Shown here: in pieces, positions 52,634-62,114 of the stretch
How the letters are laid out: each line of letters opens with the position of its first letter
How positions within the stretch are numbered: the first letter of the stretch is position 1
Assembly (NCBI GenBank): GCA_963799455.1
Contig: CAWCXF010000004.1
Location: forward strand, 124,001-188,000
Source of the DNA: CAWCXF01 sp963799455
GTDB lineage: Bacteria > Pseudomonadota > Alphaproteobacteria > Rhodobacterales > Rhodobacteraceae
Length of the DNA: 64,000 bases
Reading direction: 5' to 3'
Position numbers and translations under genes: made by a program
The notes under the pieces: generated by a model
The model's database searches: none
The model's input: only the letters and a program-made list of their open reading frames with translations
Told to the model about the DNA's origin: nothing

Positions 52634-54241
52634 CTAGGTCGGCACGAAGCGGGGCAGGGGGTCGAGCGCCTCGCGCATGAAGCGCTGGATCCGCGCGTCG
52701 GCGTCCTCGGGGGTCTCTCCGGCGCCGATGGGGGTGACGAAGCGCACCAGCGCGCCGTCGGTGCGCCCGCGCGTCAGCCCGTCCCAGACCACCAGGAGCT
52801 TGGCGCGGAAGTCGTTGGTCATGCGCTGGCCGCGTTGCTCGAACCAGTAGTAGACGAGCTGCTGCGACAGCCCCTTCTGGATCACCGCGCGGTTGACGTT
52901 GAAGGCGCCGTAGCCGGTGCCCGTCATGTCCACGGCGTAGGGGTCGAGCGAGAAGACCTCCCAGCCCCCCACCGGCAGGCAGACCTGGGGCGAGTGGATG
53001 CCCGAGCCCTCGGTCTGCTTGTCGTAGAACGCCACGAACATGTTGACGTAGGTGGGCGCGCCGGGGGCCATGTAGGTCGTGTTGAGGTAGTCGGACGCGC
53101 CCAGCACCGCCTCGACCTCGGGGTCGAGCTGCGCGCTCGATCCGGCCCAGCCGTCGATCCGGCGCGGGAAGAGCGCGAAGGGGTCGCGCTCGACCAGGGC
53201 CGTCTCGTGCCCCGACTGCGCGGCCACCCATGCGCCCGAGGCCAGGAGCGTCACCACCGCTCCCACCGCCAGCGCGCCCGAGGCCCGGATCCCGAGCACC
53301 CGCCCCATGATCGGCGCGAGCCCATTGGTGTCGAGGTCGATCGCCTGCGACAGCGGCAGCGGGTTGGGCGTCAGCCGCTGGAGCGCCACCGCCATGAGGA
53401 AGAGCACGCCGATGCAGGCGAGGAAGATCACCCAGCCCTCGAAGAAGTGCAGGAACCCCTCCGCCTGCTCGATCCCGTAGGAGTCCACCAGGACGCCGAT
53501 CACGCCGATCCGGAACGAGTTCATCAGCACCGTGATAGGCGCAGCCGACAGCAAGAGCACCGCCTTGTGCCACATCGGCCCGCGGTAGAGGATCGCGAAG
53601 AGGTAGCTGAAGCTCAGGATCGGGAAGAGGTAGCGCAGCCCCGAGCAGGCTTCGGCGACCTGGAGCTTGTAGACCCCGAGGTCGATGACGTTGCCCTCGA
53701 GATAGACCGACACCCCCATCAGGTCCACGAACCACACGCCGATCTGCGAGGAGATCGACTGGAGGAGGATCGTCAGCTGCCAGTAGAGGAATTGTGGCAG
53801 CGGCAGCATGAACACCAGGTGCAGGACGGGGAGCTGGTGGGTGATGCCGCGCCGCCAGCCAAAGGCGGTGAGCACCACGCCGCCCACCCAGACGATCATC
53901 GCGTAGGTGACGATGTCGGGGATGCGCGCGACGTTGCCCAGGAGCGCGATCAGCAGCGCCACGCCGATCACCGCGACACCCGGCCAGCGGTCGGTGACGA
54001 CCGCCGCCGGCGGCGGGCTCCGGCGCAGCTCACGCAGGAAGAGATAGAGCGAGATCAGCGGGATCAGCGGGCCGTGGGAGTATTCGGGCGTCATCCAGGC
54101 GCGGCCCAGCGACTCCAGCCCAATCCAGAACAACGGCACCGAGCCCGCCACCAGGAGCGCGAACCACAAAAGGCCGGGCGCGTTCAGCGCCGGCAGCCTG
54201 ATGGGGGCGCCTCTGCTCATCGCCTCCTGAGTCGCAGCCAT
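52634..54241 (-). CDS. xrtD: Exosortase fused to EpsI domain (XrtD, VPLPA-CTERM type)
   Basis: A 535-residue membrane protein. The exosortase half has about eight helices and the catalytic triad Cys199 (E-A-C-S-G-L-R-Y), Arg244 (N-S-F-R-I-G-V-I-G) and His265 (H-F-F-E-G-W). From about residue 330 an EpsI domain follows (H-S-P-Q-V-C-L-P-V-G-G-W-E-V, Y-Y-W-F-E-Q-R-G), the fusion known for XrtD-type enzymes of Rhodobacterales. Exosortases cut a C-terminal sorting signal from secreted proteins at the inner membrane and are tied to EPS production. GAGGAG lies five bases before ATG 54241. No protein with a clear VPLPA- or PEP-CTERM tail is encoded in this window, so substrates must lie elsewhere. 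Confidence 0.9.
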   Translation of the reverse strand: MAATQEAMSRGAPIRLPALNAPGLLWFALLVAGSVPLFWIGLESLGRAWMTPEYSHGPLIPLISLYLFLRELRRSPPPAAVVTDRWPGVAVIGVALLIALLGNVARIPDIVTYAMIVWVGGVVLTAFGWRRGITHQLPVLHLVFMLPLPQFLYWQLTILLQSISSQIGVWFVDLMGVSVYLEGNVIDLGVYKLQVAEACSGLRYLFPILSFSYLFAILYRGPMWHKAVLLLSAAPITVLMNSFRIGVIGVLVDSYGIEQAEGFLHFFEGWVIFLACIGVLFLMAVALQRLTPNPLPLSQAIDLDTNGLAPIMGRVLGIRASGALAVGAVVTLLASGAWVAAQSGHETALVERDPFALFPRRIDGWAGSSAQLDPEVEAVLGASDYLNTTYMAPGAPTYVNMFVAFYDKQTEGSGIHSPQVCLPVGGWEVFSLDPYAVDMTGTGYGAFNVNRAVIQKGLSQQLVYYWFEQRGQRMTNDFRAKLLVVWDGLTRGRTDGALVRFVTPIGAGETPEDADARIQRFMREALDPLPRFVPT

Positions 54242-54455
54242 GATCGCTCCTCGCACGCACGCGGCCGCGCCGCCCGTGGAGGAGGGCCCGGCCAGATCTC
54301 GTATGGGCACAGGACATAGCCTGCGAATGTGGCGATGGAAAAGCGAATCCTGGGCGATCACGTGGCTGTCATCCCGCGGGCCGTGGCCCGCGGCCTTCGC
54401 CGCGGCGCGCCGGCGCTCAGGGCCGGCGCTCAGGGCCGCGGCTCGAGGCCGTGGC

Positions 54456-56405
54456 TCAGGGGCGGATCACGAAGCCGCGGCCGAGCGTCACGAAGACCGC
54501 GTTGGAGGTGGCGTCGTCGGAGCCCTCGGTGCGGCGGGTCAGCTCGTAGCCAGTGGCGAGGCTCCAGTCGGGCGTCAGCGCGCGGATGTAGGCCAGGCGC
54601 AGCTCGGACTGGCTCTCGTCCACGTCGCCCTCGCTCGCGCTCGCGACCTGCGCGAAGTCCAGGTCGAGCGTCACCCGCGAGACGCGGCTGATCTCCTGCA
54701 GGAGGCCGAGGCTGGCCGTCGTCGCGGTGATGTCGTTGCCGTCCGCGCTGGTGCCCGCGCGCCGCTCGAGCGAGGCCCTCAGCGCGCCGCGCGCCAGCTC
54801 CTGCACATAGGCGATGTCGGCCACCAGCTCCGTGTCCTCGCCCTCCTCGCGCGACACGCCGACGCTGGCCGAGAGGTCCACTCCGGCCAGCGGCTCGAAG
54901 GCGCGCGCGACGCGCAGCGTGTCGCGCCGGCCGCCCTCCTCGATCTCGGACTCGATCTCGGCCGCGATCGTCCCCGAGGGCATGTCGAAGACGAGCCCCA
55001 GCGAGCCCACGGCGCCGCTCGTCTCGGAAGCCCGCAGCTCGTCGTCCGTCCCGTCGTCGTCGAGGTCGATCCCGCGCAGCGCCTCGACCCGCGAGCCGCC
55101 CAGCACCGCGGTCAGCGTCGTGCGCGCGGTGGCCGCGTAGACGGCCGAGACGCCGAGCGCGCGCGTCCGGCGCTCCTCGCCCGAGGCGTCGTCGAGGTCC
55201 GAGAGCCCGAAGGTCAGCCGCGTCGTCAGCAGCGGCGTCGCGTCGAGCCGCAGCGCGCCCTCGGCCTCGTAGATGTCGCGGTCGGTCAGGTCCGGGTCGC
55301 CCGCGTCCGCGTAGCCGCGCTGCTCGGCGCGCAGCTCCAGCTCGAAGCCGAGCGGCCGGCCGAGCCCGGTGACGATCTCGATCTCGGCGTCGAGATCGCT
55401 GCGCGTGCCGCCGCTGATGACGAGGTCGTCCTCCTGGGGCAGGTCGTCGATGAGCGTGTCGAGGTCGAGCAGCCGCGCCTCGTCGAGATCGACCCGCCGG
55501 TAGCGCAGCGCCGCGCCGACGCGCGCGCGCGCGCCCTCGCGCTCGTAGGCGAAGCCCAGACGGGGGTTCTCGAGCGCGAGCGTGTCGTCGCCCTCATCGG
55601 GGTCCGAGCTCGCCGCGAGGTCGGCGTCGATGTCGAGGGCGAGCCGCTGGACGCGGGTCTGGCTCAGCACGCCGAAGGACAGCTCGGTGACGAGCACCGT
55701 CTCGCCGTCTTTCGACTCCGCGCGCAACTGCGGGTTGTCCTCGGCGCGCAGCGTGAGGCCCACGCCGAAGGCGAGCGTGAGCCCGCCCGGGCCGCGCTCG
55801 GAGACGCGCCCGAGGGTGGGGCGGGGCCGGCGCCCGCGGCGCTCGGCGTCGCGCTCGAAGAGCGGATCCAGGCGGCCGAGATCGGCGCCGGGGTCGAGGC
55901 CGAGCGGGTCGGTGTCGAGCCCCCTCGCGAAGGGCGAATCCCCGGGATCGAGATCCTCGGCGCCGCCTATGGGCTCGCCGGCCACGCCGATGTCGGGCAC
56001 GGCCACCGCGTCGCCCGACCCCGCGCCGAGGCCTCCCCCGATCGGATCCCCGAGATCGGGATCCGCGTCCGGATCGGCGATCTCGGGACCGACGTCCACG
56101 TTCGGGGCGGGCGCGCCGCCGAGGCTCGGCGCGGGCGCGGCGGGGGGGCCGGGCCGCGGCTCCACCTCGCCGCCGCCAGGGACGCCGCCGGGGACGCCGA
56201 TGGGGGCGGGGGCGGGGGCAGGGGCGCCCACCGTCCCGCCATCGGGCGCCACGCCTTGGGCGAAGGCGGCCGGTCGCCCGACCAGGGGCGCGGCCGAGAC
56301 CAACGCCAGCGCCGAGGCCAGGGCGACGGCATCACGCGTGCGCGTCACGCCCGCGCCCCCGAGGCCCGCGAGCATGGTGCCCGCGAGCATGGTGCCCGCG
56401 AGCAT
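54456..56405 (-). CDS. Outer-membrane beta-barrel protein of the EPS/exosortase locus
   Basis: About 650 residues: signal peptide (A-L-A-L-V-S-A-A-P-L-V-G-R-P-A-A-F-A), a Pro/Gly/Asp-rich linker of roughly 150 residues, then about 440 residues of alternating amphipathic strands (for example L-R-A-E-D-N-P-Q-L, Y-R-R-V-D-L-D-E-A-R) ending L-G-R-G-F-V-I-R-P, typical of barrels counted as EpsL-like in exosortase clusters. The N-terminus starts with a 15-bp DNA repeat giving M-L-A-G-T repeated, each with its own ATG; a GTG at 56348 just before the signal peptide is an equally likely start. Probably an EPS secretion or anchoring porin. Confidence 0.78.
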   Translation of the reverse strand: MLAGTMLAGTMLAGLGGAGVTRTRDAVALASALALVSAAPLVGRPAAFAQGVAPDGGTVGAPAPAPAPIGVPGGVPGGGEVEPRPGPPAAPAPSLGGAPAPNVDVGPEIADPDADPDLGDPIGGGLGAGSGDAVAVPDIGVAGEPIGGAEDLDPGDSPFARGLDTDPLGLDPGADLGRLDPLFERDAERRGRRPRPTLGRVSERGPGGLTLAFGVGLTLRAEDNPQLRAESKDGETVLVTELSFGVLSQTRVQRLALDIDADLAASSDPDEGDDTLALENPRLGFAYEREGARARVGAALRYRRVDLDEARLLDLDTLIDDLPQEDDLVISGGTRSDLDAEIEIVTGLGRPLGFELELRAEQRGYADAGDPDLTDRDIYEAEGALRLDATPLLTTRLTFGLSDLDDASGEERRTRALGVSAVYAATARTTLTAVLGGSRVEALRGIDLDDDGTDDELRASETSGAVGSLGLVFDMPSGTIAAEIESEIEEGGRRDTLRVARAFEPLAGVDLSASVGVSREEGEDTELVADIAYVQELARGALRASLERRAGTSADGNDITATTASLGLLQEISRVSRVTLDLDFAQVASASEGDVDESQSELRLAYIRALTPDWSLATGYELTRRTEGSDDATSNAVFVTLGRGFVIRP

Positions 56406-56409
56406 GGTG
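56365..56409. repeat. 15-bp tandem repeat, 3 exact copies, at barrel gene start
   Basis: Unit CCCGCGAGCATGGTG at 56365, 56380 and 56395. On the minus strand each copy supplies an in-frame ATG (M-L-A-G-T), so the repeat multiplies possible start codons for the barrel gene. Confidence 0.85.
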
Positions 56410-56456
56410 CCGGGGCGGGAACTCGGAGCGGCGCTGGGAGGGAGGCCACCTGGGCC

Positions 56457-57194
56457 TCAGAACTCGAACAGGCGCCGCTCGGGGACCACGACGACGTCGC
56501 CCGGCGCGAGCGGCGTGCCGCCGGGGATGCTCGGCCGCCGCCCCGTGGCGTCGTAGTCGTAGAAGTAGATCAGGATGCGCCCCGTCTGCGGGTCGGTCCG
56601 GCGCAGCTGCACCCGCCTCTCGGCGGCGAAGCGCGTGAGCCCGCCGGCCTCGGCGATGATCTGCAGGATGGTGGTGCCCGGCGGCACGATCTTGCGGCCG
56701 GGCGCCGCGACCTCGCCGGTGACGAACACGTCGATGGTGGGCGCGTCGGTCTCGGGCGGCGGCGGCACCTCGGGGGCCTGGGCGAGCTGGTTCACCGAGA
56801 CGAACACGGTGGGCTCGGCGGCGAAGTTGTCGGCGAGCGCCGAGGTCAGCGCCCGCCGCAGCTCCTCGACCGTGCGGCCCGCGGCCGGGACCGTGCCCGC
56901 GAGCGGGAAGTCGATCGAGCCGTCGGGCAGCACCAGCACCGAGCGGTTGAGGCTCGGATCCTCCAGCACCTCGATCTGGAGCGAATCGCCCGAGCGGATG
57001 CGGAAGTTCTGCGCCAGCGCCGGGGCGGGGGCGGCGACGAGGCCGGCGGCGCCGAGCAGGCCCGCGAGCCCCGCGAGGACCGCCCTGCGGGACGCGCCCG
57101 CGCCGAGCCCACGCGCTTCGGCCCCACGCGCTTCGGTGTCAGGGGCCCCGGGCTCACGCCTCCACGCCCCGCCTGCGCCTTTGAGACTCGTCAT
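56457..57194 (-). CDS. Polysaccharide export protein, Wza/EpsE family
   Basis: A 245-residue protein: poly-export domain (F-R-I-R-S-G-D-S-L-Q-I-E-V-L-E-D-P, V-L-P-D-G-S-I-D-F-P-L-A-G, G-R-T-V-E-E-L-R-R-A-L) followed by one SLBB-type domain (I-D-V-F-V-T-G-E-V-A-A-P-G, I-L-Q-I-I-A-E-A-G-G-L-T). The signal region carries a twin-arginine-like S-R-R-A-V-L and ends A-L-A; no lipobox cysteine is present, unlike classical Wza lipoproteins. It would form the outer-membrane end of the EPS channel, 51 bp upstream of the barrel gene in the same operon. Confidence 0.9.
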   Translation of the reverse strand: MTSLKGAGGAWRREPGAPDTEARGAEARGLGAGASRRAVLAGLAGLLGAAGLVAAPAPALAQNFRIRSGDSLQIEVLEDPSLNRSVLVLPDGSIDFPLAGTVPAAGRTVEELRRALTSALADNFAAEPTVFVSVNQLAQAPEVPPPPETDAPTIDVFVTGEVAAPGRKIVPPGTTILQIIAEAGGLTRFAAERRVQLRRTDPQTGRILIYFYDYDATGRRPSIPGGTPLAPGDVVVVPERRLFEF

Positions 57195-57829
57195 GCCGAT
57201 CGGCCCCGTCTATCCATTCCGGGCCCGTCCTGCGAACCCCGGTCCCCGTCCATTCGGACCGTCCTGCGCGGCCCGGCCCGGCCCCTCGCGCCCGAAGGCC
57301 CGGCGTCCGAGCGCGTCGCGGCGACTATGCCGCCGGGAGTGGCCGATCGGCCACCGTCGAGCGGGCCCCCTGCCACCCGAATCGACCCGGCTGCGGCAGA
57401 TTTGCCGCAGCCGGGCGCCGGCCGGCCAGGGCGCCCGGCCTCGCGGAGGCGGCGCGTCCGAAGGGATCCTGGGGCGGATCCGATGGACGGCGCCGGCTCC
57501 TTGCTCGCCGGATGCATGGCCCGATCCGGCGGGGGCGGGCGGGGGCGGAGCCCCGGGCTTCGAGCCGACGGCTCCGGCAGCCGCGGGAGCGTAGCCGCGG
57601 GGCGCGGGCGCTGACGCCGGGCCTCGCCGCCGGGGGCCCTCCGGCCCGCACGGGCGCGCGGCTCCGTGGCCGCCGGTTGCGGCGAGGGCAGCACGACGGG
57701 GTGCGGCGAGCGCGCGCGCCCCGAGGGCGGCGGGCGCAGGGGGAGCGACCCGTCTTCGAGGAGCCCGTCCCCGAGCCCGTCCCCGAGCCCGTCGGCCGGG
57801 TCGCGCGCCACGGGCCGTGCCGGGCGGCC
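57195..57829. other. Intergenic gap with hairpin and 12-bp repeats
   Basis: A 635-base gap on the path from the PrsT-like gene to the Wza-like gene, both minus strand. CCCGGCTGCGGCA (57386-57398) pairs perfectly with 57403-57415 across a GATT loop, a terminator-like hairpin without T-run. GAGCCCGTCCCC repeats at 57761, 57773 and 57785. Frames here are low-complexity and not credible genes. Confidence 0.55.
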
Positions 57830-60367
57830 TCAGTCGGAGGGCGCCGGCCCGGGCGTAGCCTCGGTTCCGGCTCCCTCGCCGGCCGCCTCGCCCTCGCCGC
57901 GCAGCCGCGCGATCTCGGCCTCCACCGCGTCGCGGTAGTCGGGCCGCGTCTCGCCCAAGGCGTCGAGCACGCCCGTCAGGACCGCCAGCGCGTCGGCGTC
58001 GCGCCCCGCGGCCGCGAGTGCCAGGCCGTAATGGTGCTGCACGCGCGGGTCGTCGGGCATGCCCGCGGCGGCGGGCTCGAGGTTGACCAGCGCCTCCTCG
58101 ATGTCGCCGCGGCGCAACGCGATCCAGCCATAGGTGTCCTGGAACTGCGGCACGTCCGAGCCGCGCAGGCGGCGCGAGATCACCGCCGCGCGCTGGAGGC
58201 TCTCGGGATCGTCGCGACTCGTGGACAGCAGGCTGGCGAGGTTGTTGGCGATCACCGGCGCGTCGCTGTCGCGCTCGTAGAGCGCCTCGTAGATGGCGAT
58301 CGCGCCCTCGACGTCGCCCGCCCGCTCGAGCGCGCCGGCGCGCGTCCATTGCAGCGTGGCGCTCTCGGGCACGGCCGCGATCGCATCGTCCAGCACCGCC
58401 TCCGCCGCCGCCTCGTCGCCGCGCGCGAGCGCCAGGCGGTAGAGCGCGAGCCAGACGCGCTCGGCCTCGGGCTGCTCCTCGACCAGCGCGCGATAGCCGG
58501 CCTCGGCCTCGTCGAGCTGGCCCATGCCCGCCAGCACCGAGGCGCGCACGAAGCGCATCGCCGGATCGTCGGGCGCCTTCTCGAGCGCGGCTTCGGCATG
58601 CGCCAGCGCGGCGTCCGCGTCGCCGCGCGCCAGCTGCGCGCGCACGATCGCCACGTCGGCGCGCGACTGGCCCTCGTCGGACAGGCCCTCGAGGAAGCTC
58701 ATCAGCTCGTCGCCGCGCTGCTGGGCGGCGAGCTGGCGCGTCACCAGGCCGTCGGCCGCGGCCCCCGCCTCGGGCGTGCCGATCCCGCGCAGCGTGTCCA
58801 CCGCCTGCTCGGCGCGCGCCCAGTCCTCGGTCGAGACGTAGAGCTTGCCCAGCGCATCGACGAGCGCGACCTCCTCGGGGGCCTCGCGCAGCGCGTCCAC
58901 GAGCACGTTCTCGGCGGCGCGCGTCTGGCCCTCGCCCGCGAGGTAGGTGGCGTAGCGCAGCGACTCCTCGGGCGCGCTGTTCGACGCCTCGACGGCGAGC
59001 GAGAGCATCTCGGCCATCAGCTCGCGGTTGCCCTCGCGCTCGTGGGCGCGCGCCATCAGCGTCATGATCTCCGGGTCGCGCGGGCTCTGGCCCAGCGCCT
59101 GGCGCAGCGACTGGATCGCGTCGCCGGTGGCGTCGTCCTCGATCAGCCAGCCGGCGATGAGCTTGAGCGCCTCGACCTGGTTGGGGTCGTCCTCCAGCAC
59201 CTCCTCGACGCGCGCGCGCGCGCCCACGGGGTTCCCGTCGGCGATCAGCATCTTGGCGAGCGCCACGCGCACCGCGTCGAGCCGTCCCGGGGCCGCCTCC
59301 TCGGGATCGGTCTCCTCCAGGATCGCCTCCATCTCGGCGATCGCCTCCTCGCGGCGGCCCTGGTCGAAGCCGATCGCCGCGCGCATCGAGCGGAACAGCG
59401 CCGGGTCGGAGATCCCCTCGGCGACGATGCGGTCGAGATCCTCCGTTGCGGCCTCGGGCGAGCGCAGCTCCGACAGGAACCGCACCAGCGTGACGCGCGC
59501 GCCGGGCTCGGGGTCGGCGGGGTCGATCAGGCCGCGCAGGAAGGCCTCGGCCTCGTCGAGCTCGCCCTGCGAGACGAGCCACTGGATCAGGGTCTGGCGC
59601 GTCGCCTCGTCGTCGGGGAAGCGCTCGACCATCTCGCGCAGCTGCGGCCCGATCTCGTCGTCGCGGCCGAGCTCGCGCAGGAGCCCCAGCCGCGCGCGGT
59701 AGAGCGTCGCCGCCTCGGGGTCGGCGGCGATGCCGGCATCGACGACGGCGAGCGCCCCCCCCCAGTCCCCCTCGCGCACCCGGTCGTCGAGCACCACGCG
59801 GCGCGCGCTCATCAGGGAGGGGTCCGCTTCCAGCAGCGCGCGGGCGTCGGCCACCGCGGCCACGCGCGCCGCCTCGTCCTCGGCCAGAGAGGCGTCGCGG
59901 TAGGCGAGGCTCGCCAGCACCGCGCGCACGCTCGGATCCTCGGGCGCGATCTCGGCGGCGGCCTTGACGTGGCGCTCGACCGCCTCCCAGTCGCCGGACT
60001 CGAGCGCCAGCTCCGCGAGCGCGCGCCGGCCCTCCAGATCCTCGGGATACTGCTCGACGAGCCGCAGATACTGGCCGAAGGCCTGGCCCGCCTGGCCGCG
60101 CTCGCGCAGCAGCTCCGCATAGGTGGCGCGCGCGTCGCGGTGCATGCCGTCGAGCTTGAAGACGTTGCGGAACTCGAGCATCGCGCGATCGACGTCGCCC
60201 GCGGCCAGGCGATCGAGCCCGGCCTGATAGTAGCTCTCGGCGCGCTCCTCGGCCGATTCGCAGGCTGCCAGCAGCACCGCGGCGGACACGAGCATCACGC
60301 CGAGCCGCGCGCGCGGGCGGCGGAGCGAGAGCCAGGAGTCGGGTCGGGTCGGGCGGGAACGGGGCAT
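57830..60367 (-). CDS. TPR-repeat lipoprotein, PrsT-like (exosortase/EPS-associated)
   Basis: An 845-residue protein with a lipoprotein signal: V-L-L-A-A-C with Cys36, followed by E-S-A-E-E-R-A-E-S-Y-Y-Q-A-G-L. The remainder is a solenoid of about 20 tetratricopeptide-type helix pairs (A-x-x-x-Y-x-x-L/A pattern, for example G-D-V-D-R-A-M-L-E-F-R-N-V-F-K-L-D) to the C-terminus. This size, lipobox and position match the TPR lipoprotein PrsT found in exosortase-EPS loci. It probably scaffolds the export machinery at the outer membrane. Confidence 0.88.
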   Translation of the reverse strand: MPRSRPTRPDSWLSLRRPRARLGVMLVSAAVLLAACESAEERAESYYQAGLDRLAAGDVDRAMLEFRNVFKLDGMHRDARATYAELLRERGQAGQAFGQYLRLVEQYPEDLEGRRALAELALESGDWEAVERHVKAAAEIAPEDPSVRAVLASLAYRDASLAEDEAARVAAVADARALLEADPSLMSARRVVLDDRVREGDWGGALAVVDAGIAADPEAATLYRARLGLLRELGRDDEIGPQLREMVERFPDDEATRQTLIQWLVSQGELDEAEAFLRGLIDPADPEPGARVTLVRFLSELRSPEAATEDLDRIVAEGISDPALFRSMRAAIGFDQGRREEAIAEMEAILEETDPEEAAPGRLDAVRVALAKMLIADGNPVGARARVEEVLEDDPNQVEALKLIAGWLIEDDATGDAIQSLRQALGQSPRDPEIMTLMARAHEREGNRELMAEMLSLAVEASNSAPEESLRYATYLAGEGQTRAAENVLVDALREAPEEVALVDALGKLYVSTEDWARAEQAVDTLRGIGTPEAGAAADGLVTRQLAAQQRGDELMSFLEGLSDEGQSRADVAIVRAQLARGDADAALAHAEAALEKAPDDPAMRFVRASVLAGMGQLDEAEAGYRALVEEQPEAERVWLALYRLALARGDEAAAEAVLDDAIAAVPESATLQWTRAGALERAGDVEGAIAIYEALYERDSDAPVIANNLASLLSTSRDDPESLQRAAVISRRLRGSDVPQFQDTYGWIALRRGDIEEALVNLEPAAAGMPDDPRVQHHYGLALAAAGRDADALAVLTGVLDALGETRPDYRDAVEAEIARLRGEGEAAGEGAGTEATPGPAPSD

Positions 60368-60725
60368 CTCGCGGGCTCGCTCAGTGTCGGGGCCGGTGGG
60401 AGGGCCGGTGTGGGGCGCGACCGGGCGCGCGAGGCGACCGGAGCGCGGGGCGGCATGATCGTGGCGGACGGGCCTGGCGGGCCGGACGCAACGGGCGCGA
60501 CCCTACACCGCCGTCGCGCGCGAGACGAGGCGCGCCGAGGCCCTCGCTCCGGCCGTGTGCTTCAAATTGAGGCGACCCGGGTTCGGGCCATGATCGGGGT
60601 TCGGGCCATGATCGGGTCGGGAGCGCGGCTCGCGCCGTCCGCCGGCCCGTCGGGCGAGCCCGCGCCTCGGGGTGGCCGCGTCCCGGCCGGCAGCCGGCGC
60701 CCCGGTTCGCGGCGGGCGCTCCCGC
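60368..60725. repeat. Gap with exact 18-bp duplication
   Basis: A 358-base gap between two minus-strand genes. GTTCGGGCCATGATCGGG occurs twice in tandem without change (60581-60598, 60599-60616). Otherwise nothing recognisable; part of it should carry the promoter of the PrsT-like gene. Confidence 0.7.
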
Positions 60726-61541
60726 TCAGCGGCCGGTGCAGAGGAGGATGACGGCGAAGGTGCGCAGGAAGATCGATGCGTCGACGCCGAGCGACAGGCC
60801 GTCGTAGTAGGCCTGGTCGTACTGGGCGCGGGCGGCGAAGGTGGTGTCGTTGCGGTCGGAGACCTGCCAGGGGCCTGTGATGCCGGGGCGCAGCGCGTAG
60901 TAGGCGCGGCCCGGGTAGAGCTCGGCCTGCTCGACCATCATCGGGCGCGGGCCGATCAGCGACATCTCGCCCGTGAGCACGTTCCAGAACTGCGGCAACT
61001 CGTCGAGCGAGGTCTTGCGCAGGAAGCGGCCGATGGGGGTGACGCGCGGGTCGCGCCTGAGCTTCTGCGTCGAGCGCCACTCGCGCGCGGCGTCGGGGTC
61101 GGCGGCGAGATGGGCTTCGAGCTGGGCGTCGGCGTCCGGCACCATGGTGCGGATCTTCCAGATGCCGAACACGCGCCCCGCCCGGCCGATGCGGAGCTGG
61201 CGGTAGAAGGGCGCGGCGCCGTCGAGCGCCACCAGGAGCGCCATCAGCGCGATCAGCGGCACGGTGACGGGCGCCGAGGCGACCACCAAGGCGATGTCGA
61301 GCACGCGCTTGGCGCGATCGCGGTAGAAGCGGCGCTGGCGGCGGGCCCGCGTGCCGTGATCCCGCGTGCCTTGATCCCGGAGGCCGTGATCCCGGCCGGC
61401 CGGAGCCGGGCGCGCCACCGGCTGCGCGCGGGTGGGGAGGGGCGCGCGGAGGGGGATCGGCACGTCCGCGTCGGGGTCGGCGCTCCAGGCGATGACGGAG
61501 CGGGCATCCATGCTGGAGAGGTCTTTCGCATACATCGTCAT
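60726..61541 (-). CDS. Priming sugar transferase (bacterial sugar transferase family)
   Basis: A 271-residue polyprenyl-phosphate hexose-1-phosphate transferase of the short ExoY type: one membrane helix (about residues 95-118, V-L-D-I-A-L-V-V-A-S-A-P-V), then W-K-I-R-T-M, the K-L-R-R-D-P-R-V-T-P-I-G-R-F-L-R-K-T-S-L-D-E-L-P-Q-F-W-N-V-L-T-G-E-M-S-L-I-G-P-R-P signature and G-I-T-G-P-W-Q-V. It starts repeat-unit synthesis by loading the first sugar on undecaprenyl phosphate. An arginine-rich repetitive stretch (R-D-H-G repeats) lies before the helix. Start at ATG 61541; other ATGs at 61535 and 61511 are possible. Confidence 0.92.
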   Translation of the reverse strand: MTMYAKDLSSMDARSVIAWSADPDADVPIPLRAPLPTRAQPVARPAPAGRDHGLRDQGTRDHGTRARRQRRFYRDRAKRVLDIALVVASAPVTVPLIALMALLVALDGAAPFYRQLRIGRAGRVFGIWKIRTMVPDADAQLEAHLAADPDAAREWRSTQKLRRDPRVTPIGRFLRKTSLDELPQFWNVLTGEMSLIGPRPMMVEQAELYPGRAYYALRPGITGPWQVSDRNDTTFAARAQYDQAYYDGLSLGVDASIFLRTFAVILLCTGR

Positions 61542-62114
61542 CACTCGATCATCCCGACTGCCGATCGCTCGGTGCCCTGCTGGTGGCGACGCACGTTCGA
61601 CCGCGCCGCGACCAGTGTTCCGGGCGGCGATTCTGCGACACCCTCGGCTGCTCGGCTCCACACATACAAAGGTTCTAGGGCGCCGACAAACGAACGCGAC
61701 CAAGCCATCGCGGTTTCTTCCTTCTAAAGATTTAAATCCCATCGTTTTTTCTGCGTGGAACACAATCGCTGCGCGATCCGTGAACACCTGCTTGTCCACA
61801 CCTTGTCAACGGTTGGGGTGCATGGGTCGCGTCTGTGTCCGATGACAGCCATATGCAACGGCGGCATGACCGCCCCGCCGGCGGCCCCCCCGCCATCGAT
61901 GGCCCCGGCGTCAGCTCGGACCGGCCTCCCGCGCCGTCGGGCTGGCCTCGCCGCGCCCGCGGCATCGCTTGCGGCGGCGGTCGGGATCCGGGATAGGGTC
62001 GCGCCATGGTGGAGCCGGCATCGGGAGCGGGGGGCGCGCGGGATCGGCGCGCACGGAGCCCAAGGAGCCCAAGGGCATGGAATCCGGCCGCCCGTCGCGG
62101 CGAGGTGGGCTGAC
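61542..62114. promoter_or_regulatory. AT-rich divergent promoter region of EPS core genes
   Basis: A 573-base divergent gap. The part from about 61665 to 61860 is by far the most AT-rich stretch of the window (AAAGATTTAAATCCC and a T6 run near 61745-61750), as expected for strong or regulated promoters in such GC-rich DNA. It also contains TTGTCCACA (61792-61800), one base from the DnaA-box consensus. No gene is credible here. Confidence 0.6.

Noticed and set aside
57512..60751. 1079-codon plus-strand frame antisense to the PrsT-like gene
   Set aside because: It mirrors the TPR gene; the minus-strand reading has a lipobox and TPR repeats, the plus-strand reading has no family features.
61792..61800. 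TTGTCCACA as a second replication origin
   Set aside because: A single near-consensus DnaA box without initiator gene or box cluster; kept only as a remark on the promoter region.
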